A stretch of 64,000 nt of DNA, taken from positions 10,413,001 through 10,477,000 of the forward strand of contig OX327697.1 in NCBI GenBank assembly GCA_946807835.1, given 5' to 3'. This DNA is from Ailanthus altissimus (lineage: Eukaryota; Streptophyta; Magnoliopsida; Sapindales; Simaroubaceae). A program made the position numbers and the translations under genes. This document shows, one piece after another, positions 44,000 to 56,094 of this stretch; the first letter of the stretch is position 1; each line of letters begins with the position of its first letter. The notes beneath the pieces were generated by a model. That model was not told the DNA's origin. It did not search any database and was given only the letters and a program-made list of their open reading frames with translations.

Positions 44000-45500
44000 T
44001 TTGATAATTTCATAAATTATCCTTGAAATTTTATCCACTAAATTTCTTAAATTATATTTTTATTTGAAGAAGATATTATCTCTAGAATTAATATATTCTT
44101 AATTAATTAGTTTTATCCAAATAATTCATATTAAATTATTTTTTGGACACAATAATTATGTAATAATTTAATTCTTTTGACATTGTTCACTATAATAAAC
44201 AAATAAGTGGTGTTAGAGACCTATGAACCTAAATGGTACTTCGAACTTGGAATGAGCATGAAGAAATTAACAATACTTCTTTATCTTTTGAGTTGTTCTG
44301 CCGGATTAGTCGCTCAAGACCTTTGGTCTTCACCCGGACCCAATGAAAATATATGATCCTTTCTTAGATGGACCTTATTGTAAAAGAATAAAAAAATTAT
44401 TTTTACCCGTAATCCTAAATTGTCTCTTCAACATAGCGACATCCCTTTTGGGAAGATGGTGGAGTCTCCCTGTGTTTTATTCAGTTCTCAACTCCTTAAA
44501 GGCTTGAGGTTGCTGTTGCTAGTGGTTCATCAAAAGAAAATCATTCACATAAGTTTGGTCGTAGGAGGATGGATCTAACGCCAATCAATTATGATCGGCC
44601 TAGTAGGCAGGCCTACCCAACCCTCATCCACTTCGCTGAACCTACTATTTCAAGTTTCAATTAACTTTGGATAATTAATTCAACACTTTAATTAATTAAT
44701 CTAATTTATTAATTATAGTGTTATTCTACTAAAATCATGGAATTATACTCTAGCAATTATAGATATATTTTACTTAAAAAATTTTGAGCAATCTATTAAT
44801 TTAATCACTACACATAATTCAATCATTTAATTATTTTTTTACCCTTAAGTACCATTAACTCACCAGTAAATAGTTATTTTGTAAACGTATTACAAATTGA
44901 GCACTCTAACTGTTTAGTTCAAGAATTAATACTTAAAGGAATCGTATTTCTAACTTTTATTAGGAAGGAATGAATTCCATATCTGTAAACTACATTCTCA
45001 ACTTCTTATCTTACTGTGCCACCAAAATACAAGTTTTTAACCTATTTTAAGACAAACCGTAACGGGTATCTCAAACAACACATTGACATAGGCAGAAGTT
45101 TGTGATCACTTAAGATTGAGGTTGATCTGCATATGATCACCAATTAACGTTATTTGAATTCTTAATCAACATGGTATTTGATTTAGAATTCAAACTATGT
45201 ATGGTCCAGTCCTACATAATCATATTATATATAGTCTCTCCACCATAATGTCATTACCTTAATGATCCAGATAAAATCATTGCATTCTCAATATCAGTAA
45301 AATGCACTAGTAATCTTTAATTAAAGATCCCAAATTTTAATTAGTTTATTACAATTTTTTTTGTTTATTATCATAACCTTAATCCTTTTATATAATAATT
45401 ATACTAAGGTTATAGTCACATAAATAAACCTGAAATTTTCTTATTTTTACAACATAACAATATGTAAACGTATCAAGTATAAAATTGTAATTTTATTTAT
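44000..45500 (-). mobile_element. 3' untranslated and LTR-like region of a minus-strand Copia
   Basis: It lies directly downstream (minus strand) of the Copia RNase H ending at 45555 and contains no coding motif. G/C-richer text at 44200-44640 (gtggtgttagagacctatgaacc through cttcacccggacccaatg) looks like LTR sequence. LTR termini were not resolved. Confidence 0.45.
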
Positions 45501-45554
45501 TTTACAAAAAAAAATACAAGTACATGCCTTTATGGCACTATCTCTAATAACCCC

Positions 45555-48500
45555 CTACTTGTCGTAAAGCCGGTGAGACATGTTTTTTAAACCCATGCCC
45601 TCTAAATGATCCTTATATATCTTAGCTTGTAACATTTTTATGAGCGAGTTTATAAGGTTGTTTTCAAACGCTATCTTTATAACCATCACATGACCTCTAT
45701 GTATGATTTTCCTGATCATATGATATTTCCTCTCTATATGCTTTGCTTTCTTGTGTCTTCTTGGTTCCTCCGAATTCACCATTGCTCTATTGTTGTCACA
45801 GTAAAGGATCAATAGTTTATCTATGTCTAGAACTACTTTCAGATTAGTGAAAAACTTTTTGAGCCACATTACTTCTTTAACTGCTTTCACAAGTTATTAT
45901 GTATTCAGTCTCTATAATTGAATCAACAGTGCTGGATTATTTTATACTTCTCAAGACTATAGCACCACCACCAAGACTAGACACTAACCCATATATCAAT
46001 TTTCAATTGTCTTTGTCTGAATAAAAATCATAATTAGTATCACTAGTAAGGTTTAGGTCTTCACCTAAATGCACAAGCATATAATTTTTCATTCTTTGAA
46101 GATACTCTAGAATATGCTTCACTGCAATCCAATAAACCAATCCAAAGCTATATTTATAATAATTGACTATTACTACTATGTAGCAAATGCCAGGCCTTGT
46201 GAATAACATAATGTACATAAGGCTGCCAACTGTTGAGGTGTAGAAAACTCGTTTCATATATTCTTCCTCTTTTGGTGTCTTAGGACACTATTCCTTAAAA
46301 AAAAACAATTCTATGTCGAGTAGATAATTGATCAATTTTGAAAATTTGCATCGAAAATTGCATAACTACCTTATCGATATATAATGCTTAAGACAATGTC
46401 AAGAGTTTGTTCTTGTAGTCACGAATAATTTGGATTCCAAAGATATAAATCACTTCTCTCATATATTTTATTGAGAATGTTCAGCCAACTACTTCTTTAT
46501 GTTTGATAGAGTTTCTACATCATTCTCAATTAGTAGAATGCCATCCACATAAAGTACTAGGAAAACTATTTTTTTTGTCTTTAATGCACTTGTATACATA
46601 AGGTTCATCAATATTTTGGTCGAAACTATAATTTTTGATCATCTCATCAAATCTTAAGTTCCAAGACCTTGAAGCTTGCTTAAGTCCATGAATGAATTTC
46701 AGTAACTTACAGACTTTCTGCTCCTGGCCTCATGCCATAAACCCCTCTATTTATATCATGTAGATGCTTTCTTCAAGATAGCTATTCAAGAAGACTATCT
46801 TAATGTCAATTTGTCATATCTCATAATCGAGACATGCTATAATGGATAAGAAGAAATGAATGGATTTAAGCATAGCCACTGACAAGAATTTCTCCTTATA
46901 ATCGACATCATTTTTCTAGGTATAACCTTTTGTCATTAACTTTACCCTAAAATTTTCATGTGGATCTACAAGTTCCCAGACTGAATTGTAGTATATGGAC
47001 TTCATTTCTTAGTTTATAACTTCTTGTCATTTCGCCTTATTGAAATCCTCAATTACATACTTGTATATCAATTGATCATCTTGACTTGTGTTGAACAAAA
47101 TTACTTGCGCCTCTCTATCATCTTTAAAATAAACAGGTAGTTTCACTACCCTCCTATTATGTCGAGCTACCAAGGTATTCTGATCTAGAACAATGGTTTC
47201 TTCAACTTGTCATTCATTAACTTTTTATGGTGAATGTCTAATTTGATTAGAAAGTATTTTCTCCAATAAAATCTTACAACGAGGCTTAAAGTTTTCTATA
47301 TAGTCATTTTCAAAAAAAGTGGTGTTTATTGATATCATCATCTTTTTTTCTTAAGGATTATAAAACAGACCTTGTATTATGCTCTTTAGGTAGCCTACAA
47401 ATATACACACTTCTATTCATGATTATAACTTCTAGTCTTTCCTTTCAGTATATGTGTCAGACACCCATATATGAAAATAGTGTAAACTAGGTTTACTACA
47501 ATTCCACATCTCTTAGGGTGTACTTTGGACAAACTTAAAAGGTACTATATTTAAAATGTAGACCGTAGTTTATAATGCATGTCCTTAAAATGAGAGTGAT
47601 AGTGAAGAGTAGCTCATCATAGACCTAACCACATCTAGCAAGGTTTTGTTTCTTATTTCTATAACACTATTTTGTTATAATATTCTAGGTGCTATGAGTT
47701 AGGATAGAATATCATGCTCTAACAAGTGATCCTTGAACTTTGTGTCAAGGTACTTACCCTCTCAATCAAATCCTAGGGTCCTCGGTGATTTACCTAGTTG
47801 CTTTTTAACTTTTACTAAGAATTCTTTGAACTTTTTAAAAGTCTACATTTTTTTTCTTTGGCATTAGGTAAATATAACCATGTCTCAAATAGTCTTCAAT
47901 AAACATGATAAAGTATGCATAATCGCCTCTTACTTGTATATTTAGTGGATCACAGACGTCACTATATACAAGCTAAATTGATTCTTTGTCTCTTTCGCCT
48001 TTAGCTAAGAAGGATCTTTTAGTAATTTTTTCTTTAAGCATGACTTACACACAGAAAGAGTGCCAATATTTAGCTCTCTTAAAAGATCATCCTTTACTAA
48101 CATGTGTATCCTATCTAGATTAATATGACTGAACCTGAGATGCCAAAGATACGTGTCATCACTCAGGGAAACCTTTTACCTTTTATTATTATATTTTGGA
48201 TGTTCTATTCTAAATAATTCAAAATTAAACAGTGGAGGCTCATCTGGCCTTAAAATGCAAAGCCCATTTTTAATTTCACATGACAAATAATAAACTATTC
48301 TTACCAATAATAATCTTATTATTATAAAAAGAAATACTAAATAATTGTTCATACAACTTCGAAATAGAAATCAATTTTTTTGGAATCCAAAAGTAAAATA
48401 AACATCCTTCAAAATTAAAAATTTATTTCTAAAATTCAACCGAGCTTCTCCTACTGCAAAAATCAAAACAACTGCCCTATTGCCAACTCGTATAGTAAAA

Positions 48501-49150
48501 TCCCCATCGATGAGCTCTTTAGAAGAATTAAGCTTCTACAAAGAAGAACAAACATAGTTAGTAGCTCAAGAATGAATTATCCAATAAATTAATTCATTCT
48601 CCCTTAAATAGGTTTCTAATACAAGTAAATCACGTTTACCTTTGTTCTTCTTTTTCTTCAACTCTGAGAATTACTTTTTACAAATTTTCTTCTAATGCCC
48701 TTCGACTCTGCAATGGAAACATTTTTCTTTCTTGCCTTGGAGTCCTTCTTCTTGCTCTTACCACCTTTAAAGTCTTTCTTGGCTTTCCCTCAAAGACTTT
48801 AATCATCACCATTATAATCCCTCTTCTTGTTATTTCTTTTAGAAGAAGATAACTGAATTTCAACAATGTTTACCTCATCCTCTTTGCACTTATCTTTCTA
48901 TATAATCTCAAAGGTTTGTAGTTTATTGAGAGCTTGTTCACAACATAGTTAGTCTTGAATTATGAAATTGCCAAAGTAAAAAACTCTAGAATTATGCTAA
49001 CTTGGATCTTCTCGTCTATGGCAGCTCTATAGATATCTTCTTGATGCATGAGGTTAATCATATTCAAAATATGCTTATGCATTAGAATTCCTTTCTTCAT
49101 TTGGTGGTCATATAGGTATGAGTAGCTTTATGGAAACATTATTTCGTTAT
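45555..49150 (-). pseudogene. Copia gag-pol pseudogene, all domains recognisable
   Basis: Minus-strand order: gag (49150-48870; GILMHKHILNMINL), zinc-knuckle region at 48678-48866, GAG-pre-integrase (HLRFSHINLDRIHML near 48100), integrase (YSDVCDPLNIQVRGDYAYF near 47950), hinge, reverse transcriptase (47000-46300; WELVDPHENFRVKLMTKGYT, QIDIKIVFLNSYLEESIYM, KFIHGLKQASRSWNLRFDEM) and RNase H (46257-45555; TSDTNYDFYSDKDN, HKKAKHIERKYHMIRKIIH, NLINSLIKML). The YVDD catalytic box is damaged. Stops and frameshifts are dense, indicating an old copy. Its 3' region is the block at 44000-45500. Confidence 0.85.
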
Positions 49151-49469
49151 TTTCTCGTAAAAGAAGCAATGATGGTATCTAGGAAATAAGCATTGGCTAA
49201 ATTTATGCCAAGGCCTAAGATCAGGCCAAAAGGCATAATCGATGGATGATAGGTAAATATTCCTATACTGCCCTTTATTGGTCTTGAGGGACAAAGGAGG
49301 CTAGGTTAGCCAAAAGTTGCTAGCCAAACATCACTTAAAGAGACTTTTATATCTCATATACGGCCTTCAAGGGCTCGTGCTTCAACTTGAGTATGTCATC
49401 CATGCTGGTAAACATGTACCAGCGGACCTTATTATTGGCTTGAATCCACTTGAAATTCTACTTTCATAC

Positions 49470-50510
49470 AAGTGTTGTTGGATATGGTTCAATGCTCATG
49501 GAGTCTAGTGTGCGTAGATATGAGATCCGTCAGCTTATATAAGTGAATTATATATCCTGATGCTCTACGATTTTATTTTAAAAGTCTTGTGGCCACAACT
49601 ATTAATCCTAAAATATATTTTTCTGTAAGATTAAACATATCGCAAAGGTGTTTACGGATATTGTTTATGCAAATACAAATTCGAAGATAAGTTCATGGTC
49701 GAGCATATAAATATTTGATTGTGATAATCTATGTCTCTACTCTTTCGGGATATAAGTGATGGATAGACTATACAAATATACTATAACATCAACTTATAGG
49801 GTTCAATGTGCCGATTTATAGTATATGTAAGATGTGTGTGAGATATAGATGGTAGAGGAATTATACGAATATGGTATAATCTTAACTTATAGGGTTCAAT
49901 TGTCGATTTGTAATATCGATAACATGTGTATGAGATATTGTTCACAAACTTATAGAAAAGTTTCATATGATAAATGAATGTGAACTTAGAGAATCTCACA
50001 ATATGAAGTGTATTCATTGAGCACTGAGGCAGTGGACTAGATCAAATGGTTCAATTCAGGGAAGTTTTAGAAAGCAAAATTTATTTCAGTATCACTTGAG
50101 AAGCACATATGTCAAAGCTTAAGTGCTAAGCTTATTAATTAATTAATTAACAAAATTTGTTAACTAATTAAATTTTGACAAGTGACTTATATGTGGCTTT
50201 AGTGGGAAAATGGCAAGCAAATAGACATGTGTCCACTTAATAAAGTCAAAAGTATAAATGCAAAAGGTTTGCATTTTGCTAAGTATAATTTTCAGCCATT
50301 TTGAGGGCAAATATAGGCAAGTGTTGCATATTTTTTCTTAGATACAAAATTAGCCAAGAGAGACCATAAGTAAGAGTTGTTAAAACAATCTAGTTGCTAG
50401 AAATCAAATTGCCATTCTAGCTCCTTGATTCTACTTGTGTCTAGGACTAGAATTATTCGTGAAGATGCTTCAGGGTGAGTTTCACTAAATTAAAACTGCG
50501 CCAACGGTCT
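49470..50510 (+). mobile_element. LTR-like block related to 8380-9800
   Basis: TGTTGGATATGGTTCAATGC through GATATGAGATCCGTCAGCTTA matches 8390-8460 with scattered substitutions. Collinear resemblance continues through 'cactgaggcagtggactag' and 'ttaattaacaaaatttgtt' toward 'gaagatgcttcagggtgag'. Orientation is plus, opposite to the Copia at 45.5-49.1 kb, so it is probably not that element's LTR. Coding content: none. Confidence 0.6.
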
Positions 50511-50527
50511 TCAAATGTATATTTCTA

Positions 50528-51900
50528 TTATTGTAATAGACTTAAATTTAATATGTGATTGTTGAAATAAGAAATAAAATTTCGTTTCTGCTGCATAATA
50601 TATATATGACATACATTAGATATTTTAATAATCACTATCACATATAAGCACAATGTACTAGCACTAACATTATCTCCATCTTGCTCCTTAGGATAGTTAG
50701 AAAGAAGTTTAGTAAGCAACGCGTGTCATGTGTCAGCTTCAATGTGATGTTTAACTATTTCATTATCAATAATGTCATCATGAAAATCTTCTTCAATATG
50801 ATTTCCTTCGGCTTCTTCAATTTCTATAAGTAGATTCTTACCATATTTTGTCCTCTTACAATTTGGCATATGACATTCAATTTCACCAAAACTAAAACAA
50901 TAAATTTCTGAACTTGACCCTTCAAGTTACTAGTTTAATTAGCAAAAAGTTTTCTTTTCCAATATAGAATCTCATGTCTTGCTACTAAATTAATTCTCTA
51001 GATTTTGTGCTTGGAGATGTGCTTGTAAAATAAAAAAAAGTATCTATTAGGTTTAATATATTTTAAAATTGTTAGCAAAGTCCTTTTATCGAGAAACTAA
51101 CTATCTTTTTGTTTATCCTAAGTCATTATGCTACTAACCAATAATGTAGTCGTCAGTGACTCTATTACCATGGCACAAATTTTGTAACTGTTGATACAAT
51201 AATTTAGAATAATTATAAGGAAAGAATGTGGCATGCATGTGTTTCTTTAATTCTTTCTATGAAACAATTTTTTTCTTTTATTGTCTTTCTTAGGTCAATT
51301 TAAATTATTGCCACCAAGTAGTGGCTCTACCATGAAATCGAGTAGTAATCAAAGAAACTTGATTATTTGAAGGTATTTCCTTATATTAAAAAACTTCTTT
51401 AATGGTAATAACCCAATCCAATAATTCTGTAACTCGTTTGCTTTCTTGAAATTCGGGAATATCAATCTTTAATCAAGATTTCCATCAATTATCTTTTTAA
51501 GGCACAATCTTAGACAACAAGGAGTTGGCGAATATCTAGGAAGTAGAGCTAAGGAGTTATAAAGTTATAGTTAGCTTATTCCCTTTTAGCATGGTTTGTT
51601 AAGTTTAACTCCGTTGAACTATTGTCAAGTTCATTTATTTATTGAGTTAACATGACCAATTGTATTGCTAACGTGCAAACAACATCATAAAGGTCTTCAG
51701 TGTCCTATTCATCATCTTGCTTTTGTTGTTGAGGTTATTTCTCTAGGAGCCATGTGTAGATTCAACTAGGTTCTTTCCTTTTTTTTTTAAAAAAAAAATT
51801 CACTCTCTTTTTATGGATTTTTTTATAAAAAAATCCCAAAATTCACTCAAAGGGTAAAGTTTAAATTTACCTTGGCTATGCTTTAGTGGCAGTGGTAAAT
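50528..51900 (-). pseudogene. Ty3/Gypsy gag and gag-protease junction, decayed
   Basis: The minus strand at about 51330 reads TRFHGRATTWWQ, a Ty3 gag capsid motif, with HATFFPYNYSKLLYQQLQ after it. Near 50830-50900 CYCFSFGEIECHMPNCK is a damaged zinc knuckle, followed by an acidic linker (EEAEGNHIEEDFHDDI) and the start of the protease region at 50528-50719 (DNVSASTLCLYV). Nothing further of pol follows. The family is probably chromoviral, by linker style. Confidence 0.65.
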
Positions 51901-52389
51901 GGTGATCATTTGACAAAGCAGTAACTATCAGGTCTTAAAGAGTGAACCACAATGAAAACTATGGTTGTGGCTGTATGCATAGGAAGTCAATGGTTTATGG
52001 TAGATTTAAAAAGAGAAGGATTTGTAGGTTTATTCAGGTTCGTGAGTTTTCTAGCAATGAGAGGTGGTGAGAATGCCTATGATTGATCAGCCGATTACAT
52101 CTGACTTTACTATTGAGTTTGGTCAATAATGATATGGGTTCGATTAGATAGAGATGAGTGCAGCCACAACGTGTTTAGAGCTTTCCAATGTTTACATTTT
52201 TTCTTTTTAGTTTTTTGAAAACTTTTCAGAGATTTCAAAAGAATTCTCTTTTGAGGGGCTTTTTTTTTTTTTGTTTTTTCAAATAATGGATGAAAAATAT
52301 GTGATGATATGGTTTTAGTGGAATAGTGGTTGTTGTCCTAAAAATTGCATCAAGCATAGAGGTAGATACAACTTACTCTAATAATAAAT
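51901..52389. other. Low-complexity spacer
   Basis: No gene recognised. Poly-T/A runs at 52193-52278. It lies between the gag remnant and the LTR block, so it probably includes the element's leader. Confidence 0.35.
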
Positions 52390-52960
52390 TGATTCAACAA
52401 ATGGATAGGTGAAAAATAAAATTCAATATTCTTTTTAGTCCACTAATGCCATAATAAAGAAAAAACTAAACTCATGCTAGTTATTAAATTACCATGAATT
52501 TAGGTGATTAAAACTCGTTCATTCAAAACAATACTAAGAAATAACATTAACAAAGAGATAACTCAAATTATCAAATAACAAAATCTGCATGCCTTCAAAG
52601 GCTAAAAAAAACGGTTATTTGTAGTACTCAAATCTTAATGTAGCTCATTACTTGTTAAACTAGGAAAAGAAAATTAAATAAGAAAATCTATTCCTAAATA
52701 AAACTCAAATCTAAATAAGAATCTAAATATGACATAAGACTCCAATTCAAATAAGAAAAATAAAATAATATTCCTAGTTAAATTGTAAAATCCCATTTAT
52801 TTAGGAATCCTAATATGATATGGTCTACATCACCTTACTTTAGCTTATAGAATAATAAGTATTAAGCTATCTAAGAAAAAGTTGCCTCCAAATTTATAGT
52901 TAACAGGAAAGTGTTACTTAGCCTAGTGGTGCAAATCCACTTTATATTATAACATTCACC
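52390..52960 (-). mobile_element. LTR block between two minus-strand retroelement remnants
   Basis: The minus strand begins near 52960 as TTATAATATAAAGTGG and runs to a primer-like TTATTATTAGAGTAAG at about 52370-52390, where plant elements have TGGTATCAGAGC. It follows the Copia 3' untranslated region and precedes a Ty3 gag, so it could be the Copia's 3' LTR, the Ty3 element's 5' LTR, or a junction of both. Confidence 0.4.
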
Positions 52961-55070
52961 CTTTGATTTCACCATTTGAAGATTCTTATTTTTCACACTT
53001 TAAGATAATTGCATTTGATCTACTAAGCAAAAGTCCAATGGGATAAAAACCTAATCAAAAGAAATAAAATATGAATTATAAAGTAGTGTTAGATATGCAA
53101 TTGCCTTATAAAAAACTTCTTTAGTAAAAAACTATGAGACAAAACCAAGGCAAAAGAAAAAAAAGTACAGTACATACTTGTCTAATATAGTTACAAAAGT
53201 TTTTCTCTTTAAAAATATGCTTCCCCTGATAAAATGCTCCACCTAAAGTATTCAATTTAATAGTTTTTTTAGGAGTTATGTTTCAATGCTATATACCATC
53301 TTCTTAAAAGTTGATGTTGGTAAGACTTTGGTAAATAGATATGCAAAGTTATCAATTGAGTGTATTTGTTTAAGACCAATCTTTTTGCTCTAGTAAAGCT
53401 CATAAGTGTAGTAGAATTTTAGTGAGATACTTTTGGTCTTATCTCCTTTGATATATTCACCTCTAACTCGAGCAATATAGTCTTCATGTATTGTTGTTGA
53501 AATACTTGTTATTGGAGAAAAGTTTCACGTGTTCTAAATATAATGGATAGGCTATAACTATATATATTCCATTCTTACTTCAAGCAGTTCTAGAATCTCA
53601 AATTAATTAAAGTAGATGGCGACTAAAGTCTTTTTTGTGGATCACTATGAAGTTGTTGTATTGTTTTAGGTAAAAATACGTCTTGTCTACGAACATGATT
53701 TACGATGATCATATATATAACTAACATTTGCATAACCAACTAGACCTTAATTTTCTTTTGACTCATTTTAATAAAATAATCCTAAAATGTCATTCCATAA
53801 AGGTAAGAAAAAATATATTTGACGCAATTATAATGTTGTCAAGTTGGTGAAAAGTTCAATATTGCCAATAAATTTATTGTAAATTGTATGTCTAGCTCAA
53901 TGCATTATGCTAGATATATATTAAAAACAAAGACCAATTATATTAAGATATAGTTTTTTTGAACCAGCTCCTTATATTCCTTATAATGAAATAAGTCTTT
54001 TAAGGTTAGGAGACCAAATAACTACAAGAGTACTTAACGGATGAGCTTTATCCACATTGAAACATTTCAAAATCTTTTTAACATAGATAAATTGATGGAT
54101 AAAGATTTTTTTAGATTTGTGCTTGATCTGTATGTCAAGATAATATATTATTTCTTTCCAAATCTTTCATTTCAAAGGCTTTTTCTTAAGTATTCAGCCA
54201 TTTTCAAGATCTTCTCGTGAGTCCTAATTGAATTCATGACATTAACATATATATAATAACAATGGCAAATCTAAACTATAATTGTTTTATGAATACACAT
54301 CAGTATATTGGGTCATTGATATCTTTCATTTATCAAATATTCACTAAAGTGATTGTACCATATGTATCTAAATTGTTTTAATCTATATAGAGATCTATGT
54401 AGCTAGATTGAATATATGTTGAGATTATATGTTTTAGGCGTTTTGAACTTTAAAAGAATTTTTATATAAATATATATGTCAAAACCCATATACGTAAGTT
54501 GTCACTATATGCAGAAGACAAATATCAAGCCTTTTTGAGAAAGTTAAACTTATTAAATTAAAAATCATAATTATATCCATTACTAGAAATATGTTTCATC
54601 ATAATCAATACTATGTCTCTATAAGAAATTTTAGGCAATGAGCCATGCTTTTATTTGATGATCTCGTTATTTTCACTATTTTCATAGAACAACCATTTAT
54701 ATCTATTGGGTTTAACATCCTCAAGCATCTGACTATAGTCCAAGTACTTCACATTTAGGTAGAAAAGTCAAATTTTCTAAATTGTTTCATTGCATTGAGG
54801 GCAACCATATCTATATCTACATTCATCGACTATCTGTGGCTCAAAATGATTATTTATAATTTTAGTATCTATGGTAAATTATAATAAATCATTAAATTTA
54901 CACATTTCTCATGTATAAATATAATTAATAGCTCTTTCCTCATGTTAGCTTTTTATGCCTCTTTAAAAGCCAAAGTCTCTTCTGGGACTCCTATCTCCTC
55001 AAGGACGTATGTCTCTTTAGGGATATATGTCTCTTCAGGGACTTGTGTCTGTTTAGGAACTATTAACTCT
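52961..55070 (-). pseudogene. Copia hinge-RT-RNase H remnant with 3' untranslated region
   Basis: Minus strand: a repetitive hinge (55070-54960), decayed reverse transcriptase (54900-53700), RNase H (about 53300-53470: EYIKGDKTKSISLKFYYTYE, IHSIDNFAYLFTKVLPT, TFKKMVYSIE) and the characteristic Copia 3' untranslated stretch (53250-52970), whose minus strand reads 'gccttggttttgtctcat' and 'tgggttttt'-like text. It carries many stops. 5' domains are not present above 55070. Confidence 0.75.
54975..55064 (-). repeat. 18-bp coding minisatellite, five units
   Basis: Five 18-bp units based on GTCTCTTCAGGGACTTAT. On the minus strand they keep one frame and encode a hexapeptide series (VPKQTQ, VPEETY, IPKETY, VLEEIG, VPEETL) in the Copia hinge between integrase and reverse transcriptase. 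Confidence 0.85.
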
Positions 55071-55079
55071 TTTAATGTT

Positions 55080-56090
55080 AGTGATTTAGAGAATATGGCT
55101 CAAGTATAATTTGCAACAAGATCCTAATTTCTCATTTTCTTTTTACCAAAAACATAGGTTGATGCATATTACTTGGTTTGTTTTGATGCATTTGTAAGTG
55201 CTACTAGTAATTAATTTGCAATATGTTAATGATGAAAACTTCTTTGCACCCATTTTCTCATTAATTTGTGCAAAGATCCATACAAGACATGGTATTCACT
55301 CTTGTGCTAGTTGTTAGAGCCTGGACATTAATTTTTTATCTTTTAGCAGGCTCAAAATAGGAAATTAAGATATATAATTGCAATTTTCTTTTTGGTGGAA
55401 ACTAGAAATGACTAATATTTTTATAAAAAAAAAACGGGTTGTTTCAATTGATAAAAAAAAGGTTGCTTAGTTTGATTATTTTTGTTTTTTAAGTTGGACT
55501 TAGTTGGATTAGTTAGCTTAAAGCTCACAATTGAGAGGAAGCTTTACATTTTATTCTTTTTTCCATTTATTAGTCGAACTTTAGATGTTATCAATAGCCC
55601 TTGAATTGTTGAGTTGGAACACTATTAAGAGAATTTTAACACACTTTTGAATTGTATTAACTTCCAATTGAATATTCAAAGTTGTTGTTGACTTATAAAA
55701 ATTATTTGATAAACATATACAAAAGTGACTTTTTTATAAATTAAGTTTTAGATAATTGGTAATTGGATCTTGTAGTGATTTTGTATTGATTTTGTAAACA
55801 TGGTATCAAGTAGATGGAATGATAAAGAACAATACAATTTATCGTTTTTATTAAACAATCCACTGAAATGAACTATAAAATAAATGAATAAATAACAATA
55901 CCATTGAATTGTTAAATAATTTGGAATCATTAATGTCATAAACTAAAAGAAATAGAAAAAAATAATTTGACTATTAATTTGGAATCTATAATAGTAATAG
56001 TCATAATTAAGGATATAACTGTTAATAATAAAATGATACTCATAAATTGAGCATCTCTCCACCTTTACAAATATGAACTAGATGTATGAA
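55080..56090. other. AT-rich spacer, no gene seen
   Basis: T-rich and A-rich runs; the minus-strand frame 55748-55939 has no motif and is treated as chance. Confidence 0.4.
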
Positions 56091-56094
56091 TTGA

